From the NCBI RefSeq assembly GCF_023015865.1, contig NZ_JALKBC010000007.1, positions 186,001-250,000 on the forward strand: 64,000 nucleotides of DNA, read 5' to 3'. The notes under the pieces were generated by a model, which worked only from the letters and a program-made list of their open reading frames with translations, had not been told where the DNA came from and searched no databases. The translations under genes and the position numbers were made by a program. This document shows, piece after piece, positions 1-8,818 of the stretch. Every line of letters starts with the position of its first letter. Positions within the stretch are counted from its first letter, which is position 1. This DNA is from Arenibacter sp. F26102. GTDB lineage: Bacteria > Bacteroidota > Bacteroidia > Flavobacteriales > Flavobacteriaceae.

Positions 1-261
1 TAGAATTCCATAACAGGTCCAACCGTTGTCAGTGTCCAATGCGATTGAGATATTAACAAAAGATTAATGTCATATTGGTATAATATGGCACGATTTTTTC
101 GTTATCTTAGAGTAATTGCCGTTAAAGGTCATAATTAAATGGCAAAACTTGGATTGCACTCATCGTTTGATTAATTTTAGATGTTTGCTTTAATACATTC
201 AGGGAGGGGTTGTTTTATACTTTAAAATTAACTCCAAATGTGGAATAATAAAATAAAATAA

Positions 262-2445
262 ATGAAAAGAAATTTAGCCTACGCCTTAATAGTAATGCTT
301 GTTGCGGTAGCTTCATGCAGTTTTACGAACAAATCATTTGAAACTGATGATAAGGACAAGTTATTATTAGACCTTATTACATATGTTTTAGAACGTGGTC
401 ATTATCAGCCGAAGGCTATTAACGATGATTTCTCCGTTAATGTTTTCGAAGGTTTTTTAGATATTTTAGATCCTACCAAGCGATATTTTCTTGAAAGTGA
501 TATCCAGGAATTCGAAAAATATAAGTTTCAGATAGATGATCAGATCAAGAATACCGACATTTCTTTTTTTGATATGGTATATCAACGCTTATTGAAGCGA
601 ATGGATGATGCCAAAGAGATTTATAAAGAAGTTTTAGAGGAACCATTTGATTACAATGTAGATGAAACCATTGAAATTAATTATGACGGGCAGGGGTATG
701 TAGACTCCCGGAAGGAATTAAAAGAGCGATGGAGAAAACAGCTAAAGTATGCAACTCTGGGTACTTACGATTCCAAATTGGAGGTCAACAAAGAATCTTC
801 AGTCACAAATAGTGGTGAGGCATCCAATAGTGTAGATAATTCCAAACCCATTGCTGATGAAAATGTTTCTTCCAAGCCATTGACTTCAGCTGAAGCCGAA
901 AAGGCCGCTAGGGATTTAACAAAAAGTACCTTGGATGATTATTTTGATTTCGTGGATGATTTGGAACGTAAAGATTGGTTTGTACAATATTTAAATACCA
1001 TAGTTGAAGTCTTCGATCCACATACTTTTTATTTTGCACCGGATGATAAGGAAAAATTCGATACCAGTATGTCAGGTAAATTTGAAGGTATTGGTGCCCG
1101 ATTACAAAAGAAGAAAGATCAAACTAAAATAGTAGAGATTATTTCAGGAGGTCCAGTTTGGAGAGACCAACAGTTGGAAGTTGGCGACGAGATTTTAAAA
1201 GTAGGACAAAATGGGGAAACACCTGTTGATATTGTTGGTATGCGTTTAGATGACGCCATCAAATTTATTAAAGGCCCTAAAGGTACAAGGGTGGATCTAA
1301 CCGTTAAAAAAGTGGACGGTTCCATGGTAGTTATTTCCCTGACCAGGGATGTGGTTGAATTGGAAGAATCTTACGCGAAATCCGCATCCATAATTAAGGG
1401 TAATCAAAAATATGGCCTCATTAATTTGCCAAAATTTTATGTAGATTTTGAGGACTATAATGAAAGGAACGCGGCTACGGACGTGGCCCAAGAAGTGGAA
1501 AGATTAAAAGAAGCTGGAGCCGAAGGCTTAATTTTGGATCTTCGTGATAATGGCGGTGGATCTCTTAAAACAGTGGTTGAAATGGCTGGACTATTTATTA
1601 AGGACGGCCCAATTGTTCAGGTAAGGTCTACCGATAAAAAACCGGAGGTTTATAACGATAAGGATGAGCGCATTCAGTGGGACGGACCTTTGGTGATTTT
1701 GGTAAATGAACTATCGGCCTCTGCTTCCGAGATATTGGCTGCAGCTATACAAGATTATAAGAGAGGGGTGGTTATTGGTAGTAAACAAACCTTTGGAAAG
1801 GGTACGGTTCAAAATGTAATCCCCTTAGAGAATATAGTAAGAAGCAATGAGCATGGAGATTTGGGCGCTATAAAGCTTACGACTCAAAAATTCTATAGAA
1901 TTAATGGCGGGTCTACCCAGTTGGAAGGTGTTAAAAGTGATGTAGTTGTGCCAGATCGTTATAGTTATATCGACCTAGGGGAAAGGGATCAAGAAAATCC
2001 GTTGACCTGGGATAAGATTTCACCAGCAGAATATACTCCTTGGGATGGCTATATAGACTATGAGTCTACCATTGCGAGCAGCACTAAAAGAATGAACCAG
2101 AATTCTCAAATAAAATTGATCGAGGAAAATGCGCAATGGATAAAAAAGGCACAGGACGAAACTGTGGTCTCTTTAAAGTACGCGGATTATAAGAAAGGAT
2201 TGGAAGCTGATAAGGAAAAGGCCAAGTATTTTAAAACTATCTCGGATTATGATTCACATCTAACATTTGAATCTCTAAAATACGAAAAAGATCTATTTAC
2301 CCAAGATTCGATTTTAAGGGAAAAGCGGGACCGCTGGCACAAGGATTTAGCCAAGGATGTTTATGTTGAAGAGGCTGTGAATGTTTTGGAAGATCTAAAA
2401 ATGCATAATATCAAGAACTCCAAATTAGCCAGTGTAAAAGGATAA
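262..2445 (+). CDS. prc: Carboxy-terminal processing (tail-specific) protease, S41 family lipoprotein
   Basis: The product is a periplasmic S41 serine protease that should cut proteins near their C-termini. It starts with a lipoprotein signal (lipobox ending VASC, Cys19). A PDZ domain lies at about residues 270-355 (GIGARL start). The catalytic core follows, with LDLRDNGGG near 423, the SASASE motif at 485-490 (Ser487 is the likely nucleophile) and FGKGTVQ with the general-base Lys513, matching the Ser/Lys dyad spacing of E. coli Prc within one residue. At 727 aa it is slightly longer than E. coli Prc (about 680), with an extra low-complexity Ser/Asn/Glu-rich stretch around 175-210. It stands alone, and a strong terminator follows directly. 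The family assignment is secure; the substrates are not known. Confidence 0.95.
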   Translation: MKRNLAYALIVMLVAVASCSFTNKSFETDDKDKLLLDLITYVLERGHYQPKAINDDFSVNVFEGFLDILDPTKRYFLESDIQEFEKYKFQIDDQIKNTDISFFDMVYQRLLKRMDDAKEIYKEVLEEPFDYNVDETIEINYDGQGYVDSRKELKERWRKQLKYATLGTYDSKLEVNKESSVTNSGEASNSVDNSKPIADENVSSKPLTSAEAEKAARDLTKSTLDDYFDFVDDLERKDWFVQYLNTIVEVFDPHTFYFAPDDKEKFDTSMSGKFEGIGARLQKKKDQTKIVEIISGGPVWRDQQLEVGDEILKVGQNGETPVDIVGMRLDDAIKFIKGPKGTRVDLTVKKVDGSMVVISLTRDVVELEESYAKSASIIKGNQKYGLINLPKFYVDFEDYNERNAATDVAQEVERLKEAGAEGLILDLRDNGGGSLKTVVEMAGLFIKDGPIVQVRSTDKKPEVYNDKDERIQWDGPLVILVNELSASASEILAAAIQDYKRGVVIGSKQTFGKGTVQNVIPLENIVRSNEHGDLGAIKLTTQKFYRINGGSTQLEGVKSDVVVPDRYSYIDLGERDQENPLTWDKISPAEYTPWDGYIDYESTIASSTKRMNQNSQIKLIEENAQWIKKAQDETVVSLKYADYKKGLEADKEKAKYFKTISDYDSHLTFESLKYEKDLFTQDSILREKRDRWHKDLAKDVYVEEAVNVLEDLKMHNIKNSKLASVKG

Positions 2446-2467
2446 TTTTATACCTTGAAACGATTTT

Positions 2468-2496
2468 AAAACCTGCTCATGGAGCAGGTTTTTTTT
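2468..2496 (+). terminator. Rho-independent terminator after prc
   Basis: An 8-bp stem, ACCTGCTC/GAGCAGGT, closes on a 3-base ATG loop. It is flanked by A residues on the left and eight T residues on the right, so it should stop prc transcription about 25 bases after the stop codon. Confidence 0.85.
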
Positions 2497-2516
2497 GTCT
2501 TTAAATGGCCTGATGC

Positions 2517-2768
2517 CTATTCCAATAAATGGAAATTGTTTATGAAGTTGATTACCTTGGCATGGGGCATTTCACATGGTTTTAACTGCTCCGTCTTATC
2601 TGTAATATAAAAGTTAAAACTGATAAAATCGTTACCACCCAACTCCTCGGCATATACTTTAATACTTTTGCCCTTATTGAAATTGGACCGCGTTACTCCG
2701 TATTTTTTGTTTTGAAAAAGTACGCACGAGTAACCTAAGGGGATGGCTTTTATTCTTTCTGATAACAT
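2517..2768 (-). CDS. Small conserved hypothetical protein (83 aa)
   Basis: The product is an 83-residue soluble protein with no signal peptide or membrane segment. It has a basic N-terminal half (GYSCVLFQNKKYGVTRSNF) and the segments KVYAEELGGNDFISFN and CEMPHAKVINFI near the C-terminus. From memory, similar short proteins are common in Flavobacteriia and are sometimes labelled peptide methionine sulfoxide reductase, but the GCFWC active site of MsrA is absent here, so I do not assign that activity. It lies 37 bp downstream of selO on the same strand and may be co-transcribed with it. Its real function is unknown; the compact size and conserved blocks argue that it is a genuine gene. Confidence 0.6.
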   Translation of the reverse strand: MLSERIKAIPLGYSCVLFQNKKYGVTRSNFNKGKSIKVYAEELGGNDFISFNFYITDKTEQLKPCEMPHAKVINFINNFHLLE

Positions 2769-2805
2769 GGAAGCAAGTCGCTTTGTTTGTGATAAGGATA
2801 CACGC

Positions 2806-4374
2806 TTACGAACTGCAGGAGAGCATGGAACATCCTACTTTGTTCCTAGCCCAATCCGGACGCTTGGCAAACCATTTTTCAGCCTTTATTTGTTCATTGT
2901 ATGGATGCTTCAAAAGTTGAAAAAATTCATTGATTAAGGTATAATTCCCTTTGTCCGCATCATCTATGGCCAATTGTGCCATATAGTTTCTCAGGACATA
3001 TTTGGGATTCACCATATTCATTTTTTCACCTCTACGTTCGTCTGTTAGGCTTTCTTTTTGCAATCTTATTTGGTAATCGGTAAACCATGTTTTCCATTTT
3101 TCAAGAATGTCGCCCTCAACTTCTTCAAAAACATAGAAGGCATCCTTCACCGGGTTTAAAAAGTGATCATCAATAGGGCTCTCTTTTTCAATTTTATTCA
3201 AGCTTCGAAAAAAGATGGTCATATCGGTTTCTGTCAATTGTAAGTTTTCTTCCAGTCTACCCAAGAGTTCGCCATCATTTTTGTCGGTATCAAAAAGTCC
3301 TATTTTGGATTTCATCATCGACAGGTATTTTGTTTGGTAATTTTCCCTGTAATCCTTTAAGATTCCTTCAAGGGGTGCCGCATCTTCTATCAAAGGAAAT
3401 AGGGAGTTGGCCAATTGATATAAGTTCCAAAGGCCAATATTTATTTGATTGCCATATCTATAGCGCTTATACTGTCTGTCTGTTGTATTAGGGGTCCAAC
3501 CTTCATCATAGCCTTCCAGCCATCCGTAAGGTCCATAGTCTATGGTAAGTCCAAGAATAGACATATTGTCCGTGTTCATAACCCCATGTACAAAGCCAAC
3601 ACGTTGCCAGTGGATGATCATATCCAGTGTACTGTTTGCCACTTCCTTAAAAAACTGGATATAGGATTCCTTTGAACCTTCATTCAAATGGGGAAAGAAA
3701 TGCCGAATAGTATAATCTGTGAGATCTTTTAAAGTTTTTTTATCCTGCCTTGCAGAAAAAATTTCGAAATTTCCAAAGCGTAAAAAAGATGGTGCCACTC
3801 TGCATACTACCGCCCCCTTTTCGTAAGCGGGGTTACCATTATAAAGTATGTCTCGAAGTACCTGGTCGCCTGTTAACGCCAAGGAAAGGGCTCTTGTAGT
3901 GGGTACTCCTAGGTGGTACATAGCCTCACTGCACAAATATTCCCTAATGGAAGACCGCAATACGGCCAAGCCATCGGCCGTTCTGGAATAAGGTGTTTCC
4001 CCTGCCCCTTTTAGCTGTAGCGCCCATTGTTTATTGTTGTGGTTAACTTCAAATAGATTTATGGCTCTGCCATCTCCCAGCTGTCCGGCCCAATTGCCAA
4101 ATTGGTGGCCGCCATAGCACATGGCATAGGGTTGCGTGTCTTTTAAAACGGCGTTTCCTGTAAAAATATTTTGGAACTCCTCGGACCTTAGGTCGTCCTC
4201 AGTTAACCCCAGGTCTAGTGCCAATTCACTTGAAGTGTGAATCATGCTAGGTTTAGCAGTTAATTTTGGAGTTACAAAAGAGTAACATGCCTGCATGACC
4301 TGCCTTCTTGTGTTTTCCAAAATTGGGTCTGCTGGGAGTTCTGTATTAAAAGTGTCCTTAATATTCAAATTCAT
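2806..4374 (-). CDS. selO: Protein adenylyltransferase SelO (YdiU/UPF0061 family)
   Basis: This is a pseudokinase-fold enzyme that transfers AMP to Ser, Thr or Tyr of target proteins; in E. coli the known targets include redox proteins such as glutaredoxin. The family signature is clear: GGHQFGNWAGQLGDGRA near residue 90, then LKGAGETPYSRTADG and AVLRSSIREYLCSEAM at about 120-155, and the metal-binding NTDNMSI segment near 270. At 522 aa it is slightly longer than the E. coli protein. The C-terminus is SMLSCSS, so the position that is selenocysteine in animal SelO is cysteine here. It starts 7 bp downstream of a GNAT gene, so the two are probably one transcript, and the same strand carries a thioredoxin-like gene and msrAB further upstream. 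Confidence 0.93.
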   Translation of the reverse strand: MNLNIKDTFNTELPADPILENTRRQVMQACYSFVTPKLTAKPSMIHTSSELALDLGLTEDDLRSEEFQNIFTGNAVLKDTQPYAMCYGGHQFGNWAGQLGDGRAINLFEVNHNNKQWALQLKGAGETPYSRTADGLAVLRSSIREYLCSEAMYHLGVPTTRALSLALTGDQVLRDILYNGNPAYEKGAVVCRVAPSFLRFGNFEIFSARQDKKTLKDLTDYTIRHFFPHLNEGSKESYIQFFKEVANSTLDMIIHWQRVGFVHGVMNTDNMSILGLTIDYGPYGWLEGYDEGWTPNTTDRQYKRYRYGNQINIGLWNLYQLANSLFPLIEDAAPLEGILKDYRENYQTKYLSMMKSKIGLFDTDKNDGELLGRLEENLQLTETDMTIFFRSLNKIEKESPIDDHFLNPVKDAFYVFEEVEGDILEKWKTWFTDYQIRLQKESLTDERRGEKMNMVNPKYVLRNYMAQLAIDDADKGNYTLINEFFQLLKHPYNEQIKAEKWFAKRPDWARNKVGCSMLSCSS

Positions 4375-4381
4375 ACGATTC

Positions 4382-4678
4382 CTAATCTATTATAGAGTTC
4401 CATTTTTTACTTCTTCTGGCAACGGCCTTTATATACGAACATACGGCCACCGCCTTGTATCCTTCACTAGTCAATTGCTCAAAGGTACCTTCCACAAGTT
4501 CCTTGCCATACCCTTTTCCCCTTAGCTTAAAGGGTACTTCAGAATAGGTCAAATACATCTGCCCATCAACTAGCTTATAGGTTACCACAGCCGTTTCATC
4601 ATTTATAGCCATGGTAAATCTCTTATTCTCCTTATCGTGCTGTAACTTTAAATTACCAGTTATTAAATTGTTATCCAT
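4382..4678 (-). CDS. Small GNAT-type N-acetyltransferase (YjdJ-like)
   Basis: The product is a 98-aa single-domain acetyltransferase of the short GCN5-related type. The acetyl-CoA binding motif is visible as VPFKLRGKGYGKELVEGTF (R/Q-x-x-G-x-G/A pattern) around residues 52-70. A conserved AVCSYIKAVARRS stretch follows, in the place where YjdJ-like proteins carry a catalytic-site cysteine. Its acceptor substrate cannot be predicted. The gene lies immediately upstream of selO (7-bp gap), which suggests co-transcription. About 237 bp of unassigned AT-rich DNA separates it from the thioredoxin-like gene. Confidence 0.8.
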   Translation of the reverse strand: MDNNLITGNLKLQHDKENKRFTMAINDETAVVTYKLVDGQMYLTYSEVPFKLRGKGYGKELVEGTFEQLTSEGYKAVAVCSYIKAVARRSKKWNSIID

Positions 4679-4915
4679 TTATTTAGTGTTTTTTTTGGTG
4701 GAATTTTTCGGGTTTTTAATCAAAAGGTTAGAGTGGTAAAATTGAGTTTACCTAATTCATACAAAATACGCAATTATTGGTCAGGGCAAGAATTGTTTTT
4801 CACGTTCAAGTTGGTGAATGAGAAATTATGTAATTATAAACAATCTTGATAGAACTGAGTCTTAGCGAATCCTTTTACACTATAATGGGAGTTTGGTAAA
4901 GGCTTGTCCGTTACT

Positions 4916-5410
4916 TTAAATGGTATTTAAAAAATTAATGGCATTTTGTACATTTAGGTGAAAGTCGGCAAAAACCACATTATCGTTTTGATCTATAAAT
5001 ATAAACCATGGTGTTCCACCCGTTCTGTAATTTATCATGATCTTAGATATATTGTTGGAACTTTCATCACCGGGATCATGGCCAAAGGGTATTTTTAAAT
5101 CGTATTGATTTTGGGTTTCCAGTATCTTGTCATATGTGTTGGTATCATATCCTTCAAAAACGGTCTGAATGCTTAAAAAAACAATATTTTGGTTGCCTTC
5201 TAAGGCAGTAACCATTTCCTTAAGCGTGGGAAATCCTCTACTATGGCAACCTTGGCACCAACTTTGAAAACAATAAACCACTTTGAATTTTCCCTCAAAA
5301 TCGGACAATTTAATAGCCTTGGAGATATTTCCATTGGCATCTATCCATTGTTCTACCCCAAATTCACGAGCCTTAAAAACATTTTGGTCATCCAAAGTGC
5401 TATCATTCAA
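4916..5410 (-). CDS. Thioredoxin-like / TlpA-type redoxin with WCQGC motif
   Basis: The product is a 164-aa cytosolic redoxin. The active site is CFQSWCQGCHSRG, a CxxC pair at Cys52 and Cys55, at the start of a thioredoxin-fold helix. The cis-proline region is present as GGTPWFIFID near residue 130. No signal peptide is visible, so it should act in the cytoplasm, possibly as a disulfide reductase or peroxiredoxin. The only plausible start is TTG at 5410, because an in-frame TAA lies immediately upstream and no ATG occurs before mid-protein. That start lies inside a 22-bp tandem duplication (5394-5437). It lies downstream of msrB-msrA on the same strand, so it could help recycle methionine sulfoxide reductases. 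Confidence 0.8.
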   Translation of the reverse strand: MNDSTLDDQNVFKAREFGVEQWIDANGNISKAIKLSDFEGKFKVVYCFQSWCQGCHSRGFPTLKEMVTALEGNQNIVFLSIQTVFEGYDTNTYDKILETQNQYDLKIPFGHDPGDESSNNISKIMINYRTGGTPWFIFIDQNDNVVFADFHLNVQNAINFLNTI

Positions 5411-5437
5411 TTAATAAAGTGCTATCATTCAATTAAT
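5394..5437. repeat. 22-bp perfect tandem direct repeat over a start codon
   Basis: The 22-mer AAAGTGCTATCATTCAATTAAT occurs twice back to back (5394-5415 and 5416-5437). It spans the first codons and the leader of the redoxin gene, so two candidate TTG/ATG start contexts exist. Only the downstream one is in frame with the redoxin. Confidence 0.9.
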
Positions 5438-5542
5438 AATGTCCATTCCAGTTCTGTTTAATTCAAATTCTTTGGCTGGAGGGATGTATTTACAAACTCT
5501 GTTTAATTCTTGACAATTACTTTCGTTTATTTTGGAGCGCAA

Positions 5543-6094
5543 TTACACTTTTACTTTTTTCAGTTTATCGGCATGCATTTTTCGGAGCTTGCTCAACTTC
5601 GGTGTAATAACAGCACTACAGTATCCCTGCGACTTATTATTCCTATAGTAATCTTGGTGATATTCTTCAGCTTCGTAAAATGTTCCCAACGGACTAATTT
5701 CTGTTACAATTGGTTTGTCGAAGTAGGGTGCCACTTCCTTTATTACTAAGCCTGCCTTTTCCTTTTGGGCATCATCGTGATAATAAATAACCGAACGATA
5801 CTGTGTGCCGGCATCGCCGCCCTGTCGGTTTAATGTGGTTGGGTCGTGGCTGGTCATGAAAACGACCAGGAGGTTTTCGTACGAAATAACATTGGCATCA
5901 AAAGTTACTTGAACTACTTCCGCATGACCGGTGAGTCCAGAACACACTTCCCTATAAGTTGGTTTACCCGGTGCATTTCCTCCAGTATAGCCAGAAATTA
6001 CTTTTTCCACACCATTTATTTCCTGAAAAATGGCTTCCACACACCAAAAGCATCCACCACCAATGGTGGCGGTTTCTAATTTTTTATTTTTCAT
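5543..6094 (-). CDS. msrA: Peptide-methionine (S)-S-oxide reductase MsrA
   Basis: MsrA reduces the S epimer of methionine sulfoxide in proteins and free methionine sulfoxide. The N-terminal active site is GGGCFWCVEAIF with catalytic Cys15. Further family landmarks are SGYTGG, VCSGLTGHAEVVQV, HDPTTLNRQGGDAGTQYRS and the acidic YHQDYY segment. Length (183 aa) is normal. It lacks a signal peptide and is therefore cytoplasmic. Its start overlaps the end of msrB by 11 bp, which indicates translational coupling in a msrB-msrA operon. Confidence 0.96.
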   Translation of the reverse strand: MKNKKLETATIGGGCFWCVEAIFQEINGVEKVISGYTGGNAPGKPTYREVCSGLTGHAEVVQVTFDANVISYENLLVVFMTSHDPTTLNRQGGDAGTQYRSVIYYHDDAQKEKAGLVIKEVAPYFDKPIVTEISPLGTFYEAEEYHQDYYRNNKSQGYCSAVITPKLSKLRKMHADKLKKVKV

Positions 6095-6548
6095 CGGTTA
6101 CCCTTTCTTTAATTATTTTCATGGATTCTGAATTAATACAATAGCGCAGTCCACTGGGCTCTGGCCCGTCCGGGAATACATGCCCCAAATGGGCATCGCA
6201 GGTATTGCACATTACTTCTACCCTGACCATACCATAGGAAGTGTCCTTATGGTATTTAATGGCATTGTCTTTAATTGGCTGGGTAAAACTGGGCCAACCG
6301 CTTCCGGAATTAAATTTAATGGTGGAATCGAACAATGGGGTGTCACAGCATATACAGCTGTACTTACCGGCATCATGGGTGCTACAAAGTGCTCCACTGT
6401 GCGGAGCTTCCGTTCCTTTATTTCTGGCAATTCTAAATTGTTCAGGAGTTAGTAGTTGTCTCCATTCCTCCTCTGTTTTCTCAACTCTTGTGTCTGGTCG
6501 TGGATTCCCCTTTACACTGAAGTTGATGATATCTTTCCAAGTCAACAT
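6084..6548 (-). CDS. msrB: Peptide-methionine (R)-S-oxide reductase MsrB
   Basis: MsrB reduces the R epimer of protein-bound methionine sulfoxide and so complements MsrA. It carries two zinc-binding CxxC pairs (CICC in YSCICCDTPLF and CNTC in VMCNTCDAHLGHVF), the substrate motif SGSGWPSFTQPI, and the catalytic cysteine in GLRYCINSESM near the C-terminus. The length (154 aa) suits a stand-alone cytoplasmic enzyme. It is the first gene of the minus-strand msrB-msrA pair and is divergent from the nuclease gene at 6720. Confidence 0.96.
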   Translation of the reverse strand: MLTWKDIINFSVKGNPRPDTRVEKTEEEWRQLLTPEQFRIARNKGTEAPHSGALCSTHDAGKYSCICCDTPLFDSTIKFNSGSGWPSFTQPIKDNAIKYHKDTSYGMVRVEVMCNTCDAHLGHVFPDGPEPSGLRYCINSESMKIIKERVTDEK

Positions 6549-6719
6549 ATATATTTTCCTTTCTTTTTATGGTTCAAATAGTAGTCGGTATTCAATCTAA
6601 TTGTGATGTTGGAATTAGTGGTATAATTTGATTTTTGTACCCTTATTTTGTCGCTCCAAAACCTCTAAACTTACAAGTGCGACGAATCCCAATTCGTAAC
6701 TTTAAATTATATTTACATT

Positions 6720-7532
6720 ATGAATAAATATAACAAAAATAGGGTCATTTATACAACTCTGTTGCTTGTTTGTGTAGTCCTATTTTGGGTATTTGAGAAT
6801 TTTTACACTCCTGCTCCATATACACTGCCCGACGGGGAAGGAAGTAGGACGGAAATCCCTGAACTTCTGAGGCCTAGTTCCACTACTGGTGAAATAGTGC
6901 AACATGCCCATTTTGCCTTATCCTATAATGAAGCCTATGAGCAGGCGGAGTGGGTGGCTTATATATTGGATAAATCCCATTTGACCAAGGATGATAGAAA
7001 AAGGCCATATTTTTTGGAAGACCCCAAGGTTAGTACCAAGTCTGCTGACTGGAGAAACTATAAGGGATCTGGTTACGATAGGGGCCATCTGTGTCCTGCG
7101 GGTGATCGTAGATTCTCTGAAAACGCATACAATGAAACCTTTTATACGAGTAATATTAGCCCCCAGGACAGGGATTTTAATGCAGGAATCTGGAATCGGC
7201 TAGAGCAGCAGCTGCGGTATTGGGCCAAAAAGGATGGACCACTGTTTGTCGTTACCGCTGGTGTATTGGAAAAAGGATTGCCCAGCATAGGTGAAGAGGA
7301 CGTGGCAGTCCCAAAATTTTACTATAAAATTATTGCCAAAGGTAATGGCAGGGATCTCAAGATTATAGCATTTCTATTCCCGCACAGGGAAGATATTGGG
7401 AAATTGGATCAATTTATAGTTTCGGTAGATGAACTGGAAAAAATAACGGGAATCGATTTCTTCCCTAATTTGCCTGATGATCTAGAAGATTTTCTGGAAG
7501 CCAACATAAGTACTGGCGGGTGGAAATTTTAG
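6720..7532 (+). CDS. DNA/RNA non-specific endonuclease (NucA/EndoG family), membrane-anchored or secreted
   Basis: This is a beta-beta-alpha-metal nuclease that should cut DNA and RNA non-specifically. The hallmark DRGHLCPAGDRR lies at about residues 119-130 and contains the general-base His. The metal-binding Asn follows in FNAGIWNRLEQQLR, about 30 residues later. Residues 9-27 form a hydrophobic helix with a short basic N-terminus, so the enzyme is exported and either anchored or cleaved. A likely role is nutrient acquisition from extracellular nucleic acid. Its stop codon overlaps the stop of the convergent rodA gene by four bases. Assignment to the family is secure; the exact location is inferred. 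Confidence 0.92.
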   Translation: MNKYNKNRVIYTTLLLVCVVLFWVFENFYTPAPYTLPDGEGSRTEIPELLRPSSTTGEIVQHAHFALSYNEAYEQAEWVAYILDKSHLTKDDRKRPYFLEDPKVSTKSADWRNYKGSGYDRGHLCPAGDRRFSENAYNETFYTSNISPQDRDFNAGIWNRLEQQLRYWAKKDGPLFVVTAGVLEKGLPSIGEEDVAVPKFYYKIIAKGNGRDLKIIAFLFPHREDIGKLDQFIVSVDELEKITGIDFFPNLPDDLEDFLEANISTGGWKF

Positions 7533-8818
7533 GTCAATTCATTTAATCTATTCGCATCCAATTTTAGAAAAATGAACAATAAGGCTGTGAAAAATAGTAA
7601 ACCGGAACCTCCATAACTAAAGAAGGGTAGGGGTATACCTATGGTTGGCAGGACACCGGTGACCATACCTATGTTTATAAAATAATGTATAAATAAAATG
7701 GAGATGACACCATAGCCATACATACGACTGAAGGCATTTTTCTGTCGCTCCGCCAAATGAACCAACCTCAAAAGCAATAAGGTGAATAGGATAACAACGG
7801 TTGCCGTACCAATAAACCCCCATTCTTCACCTACGGTGCTAAATATGTAATCTGTATGTTGTTCGGGAACAAAGTCGCCCTTGGTTCTTGTTCCCTCCAA
7901 AAATCCTTTCCCAAAAAAGCCTCCTGATTCTATAGCTTTTTCAGATTGATAAGTATTGTATCCTATGGTTTTTCGGATTTCGTCCATTTTCTTGGGGTCC
8001 TTTTCCAATCTAAGCCAAAGACCGAATCGGTCTCTATGGCGTTGTTCAAAAACCGAATTAAAAACAAAATTAACCGATAGGGAGAATAGAACGATAGCTA
8101 CGTAAATAAGGGTAACCGGGATAATGGGTACTTTGAATGATGGCTTTTTTAATAATAGGAACAAAGCTAATAGGAGTCCCAGGATTATGGCTACCCAGAT
8201 AGTACCGAACATTAATGTTAGAATAAATATAAGGATTACCATTACTCCTATACTCAGATAATAAAGCGGGAGACCTTCCCTAAATATTACAAAAATCAAG
8301 GCGAAGAAGACCAGGGCACTTCCTGGATCGGGCTGTGGAATGATCAAGAAAGCCGGAATCAAAATTATCAATATTGAGACCATTTGGTCTTTCTGGCGCT
8401 TAATGTCTGTCTGTATATCACTTAAATATTTAGCCAATGCCAGGGCGGTTGCAACTTTTGCGAATTCAGAAGGTTGCAGGTTGAAAAAACCAAGGTCGTA
8501 CCAAGAGGTAGCCCCGGCAATAGTTTTGCCAAAGACAAAGAGACCTAAGAGCAGTGCAAGGGATATAATGTAAAACAGGCTTGAAAATCGTTCATAAAAA
8601 TTGGCTTCTAGGGCCAGAATAATAATAATTGCGACGGCACTAGTTCCTATAAAAAACAATTGCTTTCCATGTAATGAGGCGAAATTGAATATGGAAGGGT
8701 TGTCCTCTGTGAAGGTGCTTGAATAAATATTTATCCAACCTATAAATACTAAAGAAATGTATATAAGAACGCTAAACCAGTCTAAGCGTTTAAGGACACT
8801 TTTACCAGACACGCTCAT
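7529..8818 (-). CDS. rodA: Rod shape-determining protein RodA (SEDS peptidoglycan glycosyltransferase)
   Basis: This is a SEDS-family integral membrane glycosyltransferase that polymerises glycan strands during side-wall synthesis together with PBP2. Around ten hydrophobic segments are visible. Family motifs include GATSWYDLGFFNLQPSEFAK near residue 105 and FVPEQHTDYIFSTVGEEWGF near 310, followed by TIGIPLPFFSYGGSG near the C-terminus. The length of 429 aa is typical for Bacteroidota. It is the last gene of mreB-mreC-mreD-mrdA-rodA; its start overlaps the end of mrdA by 17 bp. Confidence 0.95.
   Translation of the reverse strand: MSVSGKSVLKRLDWFSVLIYISLVFIGWINIYSSTFTEDNPSIFNFASLHGKQLFFIGTSAVAIIIILALEANFYERFSSLFYIISLALLLGLFVFGKTIAGATSWYDLGFFNLQPSEFAKVATALALAKYLSDIQTDIKRQKDQMVSILIILIPAFLIIPQPDPGSALVFFALIFVIFREGLPLYYLSIGVMVILIFILTLMFGTIWVAIILGLLLALFLLLKKPSFKVPIIPVTLIYVAIVLFSLSVNFVFNSVFEQRHRDRFGLWLRLEKDPKKMDEIRKTIGYNTYQSEKAIESGGFFGKGFLEGTRTKGDFVPEQHTDYIFSTVGEEWGFIGTATVVILFTLLLLRLVHLAERQKNAFSRMYGYGVISILFIHYFINIGMVTGVLPTIGIPLPFFSYGGSGLLFFTALLFIFLKLDANRLNELT

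Noticed and set aside
1-50. Possible end or start of another gene at the left edge
   Set aside because: Some frames stay open on the minus strand, but the stretch is too short and has no recognisable motif.
48-175. Sigma-54-like TGGCAC pieces upstream of prc (around 87 and 139)
   Set aside because: Only the -24 half matches; the -12 GC is absent or at the wrong spacing.
2743-2937. Plus-strand 64-codon frame across the selO 3' end
   Set aside because: It overlaps the conserved C-terminus of selO and the next gene on the other strand and has no domain.
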